Source: Candidatus Hydrogenedens sp.
Lineage (GTDB): Bacteria; Hydrogenedentota; Hydrogenedentia; Hydrogenedentales; Hydrogenedentaceae
Length of the DNA: 10,000 nt
NCBI GenBank assembly: GCA_020216745.1
Contig: JAIWNQ010000160.1
Span: 1-10,000, forward strand
Reading direction: 5' to 3'
This document shows positions 1 to 6,210 of this stretch, in pieces. Both the position numbers and the translations under genes were made by a program. The notes beneath the pieces are model-generated. The model was given only the letters and a program-made list of their open reading frames with translations. It searched no databases and was not told the origin of the DNA. Each line of letters opens with the position of its first letter. The first letter of the stretch is position 1.

Positions 1-1921
1 AACTTCTGAGTATGTTTCCACCAAAGGCATTTTCACCGACAAGTCCTCCGATGTTTGTATTTCCATCAACATAACAAAATGAATAACATTTCCTAATATC
101 ACCAATATTAGACCCTACTAATCCTCCATAGGCGAAACCCATTTCTGTAGTAGCAGGTCCTGTTACTCTTGAGAGTAGTGTGAAAGATTCTTCAATTGTT
201 CCTGCATTACCACCTACTAAAACACCCACGTTTGATATACCTTGCACCCCAACACGATAGGCATTACATTGGACAATTCTACCACCTTGATTATAGCCGG
301 CTAAAGCACCAACGTAGCTAATTCCGTTTACAGTTGCATTCTCTATCCCTACCCTTTCTATATACGCTCCTTGACCAACAAAGCCGAATAAACCAGTGAA
401 ACTATATGAAGAATTAATAAACAAGTTTACTATTTTATTATCATTTCCATAAAATCTACCTGTAAACGGATTTCTTCTCGTTCCGATGGGTTTAAAGCCA
501 GCTCCACTGTTCATTACAGCTGTGCTTTGAGCGTCAATATCTCGAGCAAGCATATATGTTCCGTTCAGTGGATATTCGTAAACATTTCCTATCATAGTTA
601 ATTGTTCAATTGTCCATATCATTATGACGTCATCTACAATTTTTTCTCCGGGCAGAAAGATATCCTCCTGACCCAATAAAAGTTTGGGATAATAAATTGT
701 TTCTTTCCAGACAAAATCGAAATCCCAATCTATATAAATCTGAGTCCCAAACATTTCTTGAGTTGTTTTGCCTACACCATCAGCAGAAACTAATAATCCG
801 GATGTTTCTGTATTCCAAAAACTTGATATAACACTTCCAGAATTTATACCTACTAAACCGCCAGCTCCTGTTGTTCCTGTTACCAAACCTATAGCATAAG
901 TTCTTAAAATGGAGCCACTATTCCAACCTACTAAACCTCCAACTACGCTTGTCCCTTTTACAGGACCTTGACTAAAACAGTCAATAATGGAACCTTTATT
1001 CGAACCCACTAATCCCCCTGAAATTGAGACACCACTTACTGAACTATCACTTTGGCATTCAATAATATTTCCTTCGCTTTCGTTAAATCCTACTAGACCA
1101 CCCGTGCTCCCGTTATTACCAATTATTTGACTTCCTTCTGATGTAACACACCACTTAATTAGTCCCTCATTTCCTCCAGTTATTCCACCGATATTATCAT
1201 TACCTCTAACCAAGGCAGATGAAGAAGTTTTTCCGATTATGCCTTTGTTCCCTCCTACCACACCCCCTATAGAATTATTCCCTTTTACTTCTGTGCCTAT
1301 ATAACATACTACACCTAATATTAATGAGTTTGTCCCACTATAGCCAACTAAACTTCCAACAAAATTCCCCCCTTCAATTTTGCCTGCGACAAAACAAAAA
1401 CGAATTTTTGAATTTTCCATATAACCAGCATACGTACCAACATAATCTTTACCTATAATATTATAATCAGTGCTATTTTCAATAGTTACATCATAAACGT
1501 CAGCAACTTTTATAGACCCATTACTTCCTAATTGGCTGAATAGCCCAATATAATCATCATCTTTTCGATCAATATATAAATTTTTTATTACTTTTTTCTT
1601 ACCATTAAATGTTCCTATGAAGGGGCGTCTATTAGGGTTTGTATCAGTTGGCGCACCTATTGGTAAGAAGCCTTTTCCATCATTCCAATTTATTGTGTCG
1701 CTTGCATCAATATCATTTGCTAATTCATAGTCACCATCTAAGGGATATGAAGGGTCATTCCCAATTTTTTGCAACTCTTCTATTGTTTTTATTTGTATGG
1801 CTCCATAACTTGATAGAGAAAGGAAGATGCATATTAGAAAGATAAAAATAAACTTTTTTTCTGAATTTATCATGTGTTTAATGACTCTCCAAAATTTTTG
1901 AGATACTTTTTTTGTATTCAT
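1..1921 (-). CDS. Large secreted GLUG-repeat protein, 3' end beyond window
   Basis: An unbroken reading frame of 640 codons runs off the left edge without a stop. The start is ATG at 1921 with AGGGAAG about 5 nt upstream. An in-frame ATG at 1873 (residue 17) is an alternative that leaves a more typical signal peptide: Lys22-Lys23, a hydrophobic stretch (about 24-36), then SSYGA with likely cleavage near residue 41. The protein contains two copies of one module. Each opens with a conserved block (residues 46-74 and 437-465, 18 of 29 identical), then a GF-x-PIG / PF-x-G-x-F-x-G segment. GLUG repeats of the form GGLVG-x-N-x-G follow: eight near residues 161-360 (spacing 26-30) and four so far near 537-630. 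The first array ends in FWNTETSG (368-375), GVGKTT (382-387) and a WDFDFVWK segment (398-405), a closing block I recall from other GLUG proteins. GLUG repeats are expected to form a beta-solenoid on secreted or surface proteins. Adhesion or substrate binding is plausible, but no catalytic motif is visible and the function is unknown. Confidence 0.9.
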   Translation of the reverse strand, partial: MNTKKVSQKFWRVIKHMINSEKKFIFIFLICIFLSLSSYGAIQIKTIEELQKIGNDPSYPLDGDYELANDIDASDTINWNDGKGFLPIGAPTDTNPNRRPFIGTFNGKKKVIKNLYIDRKDDDYIGLFSQLGSNGSIKVADVYDVTIENSTDYNIIGKDYVGTYAGYMENSKIRFCFVAGKIEGGNFVGSLVGYSGTNSLILGVVCYIGTEVKGNNSIGGVVGGNKGIIGKTSSSALVRGNDNIGGITGGNEGLIKWCVTSEGSQIIGNNGSTGGLVGFNESEGNIIECQSDSSVSGVSISGGLVGSNKGSIIDCFSQGPVKGTSVVGGLVGWNSGSILRTYAIGLVTGTTGAGGLVGINSGSVISSFWNTETSGLLVSADGVGKTTQEMFGTQIYIDWDFDFVWKETIYYPKLLLGQEDIFLPGEKIVDDVIMIWTIEQLTMIGNVYEYPLNGTYMLARDIDAQSTAVMNSGAGFKPIGTRRNPFTGRFYGNDNKIVNLFINSSYSFTGLFGFVGQGAYIERVGIENATVNGISYVGALAGYNQGGRIVQCNAYRVGVQGISNVGVLVGGNAGTIEESFTLLSRVTGPATTEMGFAYGGLVGSNIGDIRKCYSFCYVDGNTNIGGLVGENAFGGNILRS

Positions 1922-2014
1922 ATATACTTCCCTTTTATTAGTTTAAAAAAATACACAACTTCAACATAAAATATACACTAAAAAACATATAAACATCAAA
2001 CAAAAATTAGGGTT

Positions 2015-2020
2015 ATTATA
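2015..2020 (-). promoter_or_regulatory. Candidate -10 box upstream of the GLUG gene
   Basis: Read on the minus strand this is a perfect TATAAT hexamer, about 94 nt upstream of the GLUG-protein ATG, which would give a 5' leader of roughly 85-90 nt. No good -35 hexamer lies 16-18 nt upstream; the stretch there is pyrimidine-rich. The surroundings are AT-rich, so a chance match is quite possible. Confidence 0.3.
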
Positions 2021-2302
2021 AAGCAGAGCCACCACAGGGAAAAAGGAAGAAACATAATAACAAAAAAGGAATAGGGAAAAAGTAAAGGGAAAATCTTACT
2101 ATCTGAATTCTTTGTTATATGATGAATTGTAAAAAGGAGAAGATGGTCTCGAAGATTTTCTATAGATGGATGTTTTGAATAATTCGGATAAGACGCTACG
2201 GAAATACTTCTATTTCATTGACGAAGTATGATTATAAAACGGGGAAAATAGGTAGTAGGTTATGAGGTGGAGTGAAGATAGGTATGGATTAATTTAAATG
2301 AA

Positions 2303-2337
2303 GAGCAACACAATGTAAAGCTGTTTTAGTGTTGCTT
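2303..2337 (-). terminator. Stem-loop downstream of the cystathionine lyase gene, possible terminator
   Basis: AGCAACAC (2304-2311) and GTGTTGCT (2329-2336) form a perfect 8-bp inverted repeat with a 17-nt loop, and a G-T pair can add one step at the base. It lies about 95 bp past the stop codon of the minus-strand operon. A run of T after the minus-strand 3' arm is lacking (the sequence is CTTCATTTAAATT), so it is a weak intrinsic terminator at best. It may instead be an mRNA 3'-end stabiliser. Confidence 0.35.
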
Positions 2338-2431
2338 AATTGTAAAGTTGGTTATTTGAAGGTTTAATGTAAGGAAGACATTTAGAGTTGTAGATATATG
2401 GGTTTATTGATAATGGTTTTTGATGGCTTTA

Positions 2432-3571
2432 TTAGTCGAGAGCATTTTTGAGGTCGGAGAGAAGGTCGTTAATGTCTTCAATGCCGATACTGAGACGGAC
2501 AAGGGTTGGTATAACTCCTAATTTTTGTTTTTTCTCTTCGGATAAACCCGCATGGGTCATGTAATAAGGAACACAAAACAAGGATTCAACGGCTCCTAAA
2601 CTTTCTGCAAGGGTAAATATTTTTACCTGCTGGTAGAAGTTCTCCAGTGTTTTCATATCTTTCAGTTCGATAGTTATCATTCCACCGAAGCGGAGCATTT
2701 GTTTTTGGGCAATATCCAAAATGGGTGGTTTTTCCAGTCCAGGATAGTAAACCTTTTTGATTTTAGGATGATGAATGAGATATTGAACAATTTTTTCTGC
2801 ATTATCGCAATGGCGTTCCATTCGCACATGTAAGGTTTTTATCCCTCGCATTAGAAGATAACAATCAAATGGAGAAGGAACGGCTCCGATACTGTTTTGA
2901 ATAAACTGAATTGGCTTTATATCTTCAAGATTTTTAACCGTAACAGCACCACCAAGCACATCCGAATGCCCTCCTAAATATTTTGTGCTACTATGAACCA
3001 CATAATCCGCCCCTAAAAGCAAAGGCTTTTGTAGATAGGGTGTAGCAAAAGTATTATCCACCGCAAGTTTAAGGCCCTCTTTATGCGCTATATTAGCAAT
3101 GGAATTTATATCTACAATGTTTAATAAAGGGTTGGTTGGAGATTCTATCCATACAAGTCGAGGATTTTTTAATTTCTGAATAGCCTGCTCAAAAGATGAC
3201 GGGTGATTATCCTCCGCATAAACAACCTCAATACCCCATTGCGAATATATCTTATCCAATAAGCGGACTGTCCCTCCATATAGGTCATGTCCCGCTACAA
3301 TACCATCGCCTGGAGATAGTGTCTGTATTATTGCGGATATTGCAGAGACACCGGAAGCGAAACATGCAGTTGCGGAACCCTCTTCGAGTTGAGTAATACA
3401 TTCTTCTAAACTTTTCCGTGTCGGATTTAGTGTGCGTGTATATTCAAATCCTTTATGTTTGCCGGGAGCATCTTGTTGAAAAGTTGTAGCAAGATGAATA
3501 GGAGTAACTACTGCTCCAGTTAAGGGGTCGGGCTCCTGTCCAGCATGAATAGCTCGAGTTGCAAATTGCAT
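2432..3571 (-). CDS. Cystathionine gamma-lyase / gamma-synthase family PLP enzyme
   Basis: This 379-residue protein is full length for the Cys/Met-metabolism PLP-dependent family (fold type I, cytosolic, normally a tetramer). Visible signatures are EYTRTLNPTR (43-52), contributing to the phosphate site of the neighbouring subunit; Asp172 in AVDNTFATP, which pairs with the pyridine nitrogen; HSSTKYLGGHSD with the Schiff-base Lys197; ESLGAVESL (323-331); and Arg359 in VRLSIGIED, the substrate carboxylate binder. The family includes cystathionine gamma-synthase, gamma-lyase, O-acetylhomoserine sulfhydrylase and methionine gamma-lyase. The short length, the ESLGxxES block and the upstream cystathionine beta-synthase favour gamma-lyase (cystathionine to cysteine, 2-oxobutyrate and ammonia), as in mccA-mccB pairs. 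A gamma-synthase role cannot be excluded from sequence, so no symbol is given. The start is ATG with AAAGGAA 7 nt upstream. It begins 35 bp after the beta-synthase stop, so the two are probably cotranscribed. Confidence 0.93.
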   Translation of the reverse strand: MQFATRAIHAGQEPDPLTGAVVTPIHLATTFQQDAPGKHKGFEYTRTLNPTRKSLEECITQLEEGSATACFASGVSAISAIIQTLSPGDGIVAGHDLYGGTVRLLDKIYSQWGIEVVYAEDNHPSSFEQAIQKLKNPRLVWIESPTNPLLNIVDINSIANIAHKEGLKLAVDNTFATPYLQKPLLLGADYVVHSSTKYLGGHSDVLGGAVTVKNLEDIKPIQFIQNSIGAVPSPFDCYLLMRGIKTLHVRMERHCDNAEKIVQYLIHHPKIKKVYYPGLEKPPILDIAQKQMLRFGGMITIELKDMKTLENFYQQVKIFTLAESLGAVESLFCVPYYMTHAGLSEEKKQKLGVIPTLVRLSIGIEDINDLLSDLKNALD

Positions 3572-3606
3572 TATCTTATTCCTTTCCCTGTATGTATTTA
3601 CCTTGT

Positions 3607-4971
3607 TTACTTCCGTAATTCATAAAAGTATATCAAATCAGTTCGGGTTATAATCCCTATGAGACGATTATTCTGTCGGATAACAACCGCTGGGTTGCCA
3701 GCTAAAAGAAGACGATATACTTCTTCTGTCTTTGTATCCGCATCAAGTACGGGTAAAGGGCGAGCCATTACCTCAGAAAGCGGGGTCGTAGATGGTTTTC
3801 CCTGGTGTAAAGCATGCATGATAGTAATCTCTTCAACCGAACCCACAACCTCTTCTCCTTCAACAATAGGTATCTGGGATATTCCCTTTTCACGGAATAA
3901 TTGTATCGCAGTTTCCAGGTTTTGCTCTTTATTCAAAGTCCAGATATGCCCTTCTCTCCCAATGATTTCAAGGACTTTACCAATATGTGTTTGGTCAGGG
4001 GATATATCCGTAAAGCCATTTTTGAACATCCATTCATCATCATACGCTTTACTCAAATAATTTCTACCCGTATCAGGACACATAATAACAATTAAGTCAT
4101 TATCCGAACAACGCTGAGCATATTTTAATCCTGCATAGATTGCTGTTCCACTGGAACCTCCCAACATAATTCCCTCTTCTCGTGCTAACCTACGAACTGT
4201 GTGAAACGATTCCGCATCACTAACACGAATCCATTCATCCACAACATGTGCGTTCAAAGTATGGGGAACGAAATCTTCACCAATTCCCTCTACTTTCCAT
4301 GATTTAGGGGAATCACCACTAAGTACAGACCCTTCAATATCTGCACCAATAACTTGGACCTTAGAATTTTTTTCCTTTAAGTATTTTCCTACACCACTAA
4401 TGGTTCCACCTGTGCCCGCACCTGCCACAAAAGCTGTGATTCTCCCTTCTGTTTGTTTCCATATTTCGGGGCCGGTGGTTTTATAATGCATCTCGGGATT
4501 GGCTAAATTCTGGAACTGATTAGGTCTCCATGCACCGGGTATTTCACGAGCTAAACGGTCCGCAACACCATTATAACTTTGAGGTGAGTCCGGTGGAACA
4601 TTGGTTGGAGTAATTACTACCTCCGCACCATAAGCACGCAGAAGACGAACCTTATCCGAACTCATCTTATCAGGCATAACACAGATACACCGATAGCCTT
4701 TCACGCTTGCCACCAGAGCCAGTCCTAAACCGGTATTTCCTGCGGTTGCTTCAATAATTGTGCCCCCTGGCTTGAGCAATCCCTTTTCCTCCGCATCTTT
4801 TATCATAGCCAGAGCAATACGGTCTTTTACACTCCCTCCAGGATTAAAATATTCCAACTTCAAGTAAATCTTCGGTTTTAAATCATTATTAATCTTATTC
4901 AAACGAACTAAAGGCGTATTTCCAACCGCTTCAAGAATGTCATTATATGCAGGACGAAAAGATAAAGCCAT
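3607..4971 (-). CDS. cbs: Cystathionine beta-synthase with C-terminal CBS-domain pair
   Basis: The 454-residue protein is a fold-type II PLP enzyme that joins serine (or O-acetylserine) to homocysteine to give cystathionine. In the catalytic part, NPGGSVKDR carries the Schiff-base Lys49, EATAGNTG (74-81) is the substrate/cofactor loop, GAGTGGTISG (184-193) is the phosphate-binding loop, and EGIGEDFVP (228-236) resembles the segment typical of cystathionine beta-synthases rather than plain cysteine synthases. LGGSSGTA follows near 270. Residues about 330-454 form two CBS motifs (first about 333-390, second about 399-454, the latter ending GIITRTDLIYF). This Bateman pair may bind an adenosyl ligand such as S-adenosylmethionine and adjust activity. 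The length fits two-domain bacterial enzymes such as the mycobacterial one. ATG at 4971 is preferred because AAGGAG sits 7 nt upstream; a TTG two codons earlier would overlap that site's spacing. It is first in an operon with the gamma-lyase-type gene. The SxGNTG serine of many cysteine synthases is Ala here. Confidence 0.92.
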   Translation of the reverse strand: MALSFRPAYNDILEAVGNTPLVRLNKINNDLKPKIYLKLEYFNPGGSVKDRIALAMIKDAEEKGLLKPGGTIIEATAGNTGLGLALVASVKGYRCICVMPDKMSSDKVRLLRAYGAEVVITPTNVPPDSPQSYNGVADRLAREIPGAWRPNQFQNLANPEMHYKTTGPEIWKQTEGRITAFVAGAGTGGTISGVGKYLKEKNSKVQVIGADIEGSVLSGDSPKSWKVEGIGEDFVPHTLNAHVVDEWIRVSDAESFHTVRRLAREEGIMLGGSSGTAIYAGLKYAQRCSDNDLIVIMCPDTGRNYLSKAYDDEWMFKNGFTDISPDQTHIGKVLEIIGREGHIWTLNKEQNLETAIQLFREKGISQIPIVEGEEVVGSVEEITIMHALHQGKPSTTPLSEVMARPLPVLDADTKTEEVYRLLLAGNPAVVIRQNNRLIGIITRTDLIYFYELRK

Positions 4972-5181
4972 AACCAATCTCCTTAAATGTATTTACTTTT
5001 ATAGATAAACAAGAAACAAAAAATATTTATTTTTATTTCATTGAAAAGGAAAGTGAAGATGTGTCATTTATTCGTAATATTTTTACTACATATAAAATAA
5101 ATGCAATGAAAATGAATACTTTTTTTTGATATTATAGATTTTCAATTGTTCTATAACTCATCGAAAAGAAAGGGTGTTTTT
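4972..5181. promoter_or_regulatory. Divergent promoter region between cbs and the epimerase gene
   Basis: About 210 bp of very AT-rich sequence separates two divergently transcribed genes and must drive both. Minus strand: TATAAA at 5003-4998 is a possible -10 for cbs, but the hexamer 17 nt upstream is poor. Plus strand: TATTAT at 5130-5135, with ATGAAA at 5106-5111 (18-nt spacing), is a possible promoter for the epimerase. I saw no S-box, T-box or other recognisable sulfur-responsive riboswitch, and no clear operator dyad. Confidence 0.5.
4979..4984 (-). promoter_or_regulatory. Ribosome binding site that fixes the cbs start
   Basis: On the minus strand this reads AAGGAG, 7 nt before ATG at 4971. 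It makes the upstream in-frame TTG at 4977 an unlikely start, since that codon would be only 1 nt from the site. Confidence 0.75.
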
Positions 5182-6102
5182 ATGTCAAAAGTAATAGTTA
5201 CAGGTGGAGCAGGGTTTATTGGCTCGCATGTGGTAGATATATTAATTGAAAATCAGCATAAAGTGCTTATTATTGATAACTTGAGTTCAGGAAAAAGACA
5301 GAATTTAAATCCGAAAGCAGATTTCGTTGAAATGGATATTTGTTCAGAACAGATAGATACCATATTTCGTGATTTTCGCCCAGAGTTTGTGGCTCATTTA
5401 GCAGCACAAATTGATGTGCGAAAAAGTGTAACAGACCCGATATTTGATGCGAAAGTAAATATATTAGGTGGAATTAATCTATTAAATAGTGCTGTAAAAT
5501 ATGGTGTAAAAAAATTGATCTTTTCCTCCACGGGTGGTGCCATATATGGCGAAACGGATGTTTTGCCTGTTCCAGAGACATATCTTCCCAAACCCATGTC
5601 CCCCTATGGAACAAGCAAATTAGCCTTTGAACATTATTTAGGCTTATATCAACGACTTCATGGGTTGAAATACCTCATATTACGATTACCCAATGTTTAT
5701 GGGCCTCGTCAGAGTCCTGAAGGCGAAGCTGGCGTATGTTCTATACTCACAGGACTAATGCTCAAAGGTAACAAGCCTGTTCTATATGGATACGGAACCC
5801 CTCAACGCGACTATGTCTTTGTGAAGGATATTGCACGAGCATTTTTATTCGGACTGGAAAAAGGTGAAAATGAAACTGTAAATTTAGGTTCCGCCAGGGG
5901 AACAACTGTTCGCGAAATTTTTGATATTATTGCGAATACTGTGGGCTACCACGAAGAACCCCAATTAGCCCCATTGCGTCCTGGTGAAGTCCAAACTATC
6001 TACATAACAGGCAATAAAGCCCGAGAGATTCTTGACTGGAGTCCCCAAACGGACCTTAAATCAGGACTTATTCAAACAGTAGAGTTTATAAAAAATAACT
6101 GA
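5182..6102 (+). CDS. NAD-dependent nucleotide-sugar epimerase/dehydratase (GalE-like extended SDR)
   Basis: This 306-residue protein is complete for the extended short-chain dehydrogenase family, which acts on nucleotide-activated sugars in the cytosol. It begins with the NAD-binding Rossmann motif GGAGFIG (8-14). IDN (31-33) holds the acidic end of the second strand, HLAAQ (72-76) is typical of the fold, SSTGG (115-119) contains the catalytic Ser/Thr position, and Y142-GTS-K146 is the catalytic YxxxK. LRLPNVYGPRQ (168-178) and RDYVFVKDIARA (209-220) are standard for UDP-glucose/UDP-GlcNAc 4-epimerases of the short bacterial and archaeal type. The exact sugar cannot be read from sequence, and dehydratase or dTDP-sugar members look similar. 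The start is ATG at 5182 with AAGGG 7 nt upstream; a TTG further upstream (5146) would add 12 residues before the Rossmann strand and has no support. The product may feed surface polysaccharide or glycan synthesis, or galactose metabolism. Confidence 0.92.
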   Translation: MSKVIVTGGAGFIGSHVVDILIENQHKVLIIDNLSSGKRQNLNPKADFVEMDICSEQIDTIFRDFRPEFVAHLAAQIDVRKSVTDPIFDAKVNILGGINLLNSAVKYGVKKLIFSSTGGAIYGETDVLPVPETYLPKPMSPYGTSKLAFEHYLGLYQRLHGLKYLILRLPNVYGPRQSPEGEAGVCSILTGLMLKGNKPVLYGYGTPQRDYVFVKDIARAFLFGLEKGENETVNLGSARGTTVREIFDIIANTVGYHEEPQLAPLRPGEVQTIYITGNKAREILDWSPQTDLKSGLIQTVEFIKNN

Positions 6103-6120
6103 TACTTAATAAAATAAATT

Positions 6121-6168
6121 TAACATTTTACAGAAATAGAGTGAGGGAAATTTTTTCTGTTGATGTTA
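6121..6168 (+). repeat. Interrupted inverted repeat after the epimerase gene
   Basis: TAACAT (6121-6126) pairs with ATGTTA (6163-6168), and ACAGAAA (6130-6136) with TTTCTGT (6154-6160). That gives 13 base pairs separated by a 3x2 internal loop and closed by a 17-nt loop. It begins 19 bp after the epimerase stop and ends 42 bp before the beta-helix start. It could be an attenuating or terminating stem, or an operator, for the downstream gene. No T tract directly follows the 3' arm. Confidence 0.45.
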
Positions 6169-6210
6169 TGGATTTTAAAATAAGTAAATAGATAAATAAA
6201 GGGTCAGTTT

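Larger units (their letters stand above)
1922..2431. other. Non-coding interval between the transsulfuration operon and the GLUG gene
   Basis: About 510 bp lacks any reading frame with a credible ribosome binding site and protein-like composition. The part next to the GLUG gene (about 1930-2035) is very AT-rich and is where its promoter should lie. From 2036 to 2093 the plus strand is strongly purine-rich and carries AGGGAAAA three times (2036, 2073, 2086). A 7-bp inverted repeat (ATACTTC at 2204-2210, GAAGTAT at 2223-2229) and an 8-bp hairpin (2304-2336) are the only dyads noticed. No RNA gene was recognised. Confidence 0.6.

Noticed and set aside
158..1441. Regularly spaced repeats considered as a CRISPR or tandem-repeat array
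   Set aside because: The periodicity is at the protein level (26-30 codons, GGLVG-x-N-x-G) with divergent codons, so it is a coding repeat and not a nucleotide array.
1639..1845. Plus-strand reading frame of 68 codons
   Set aside because: It lies antisense to the GLUG gene, has His/Leu-rich unstructured composition and no ribosome binding site.
2120..2180. Tiny plus-strand frame of about 19 codons beginning ATGATGAATTG
   Set aside because: It is very short, lacks a clear ribosome binding site and has no neighbour that would suggest a leader peptide or toxin.
3659..4095. Two overlapping plus-strand reading frames
   Set aside because: Both are antisense to the well-supported cbs gene, overlap each other in different frames and resemble no known protein.
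4972..5181. Sulfur-responsive riboswitch (S-box or T-box) upstream of cbs
   Set aside because: The 5' region is short and almost entirely A/T, with no stem pattern or conserved motif of either class.
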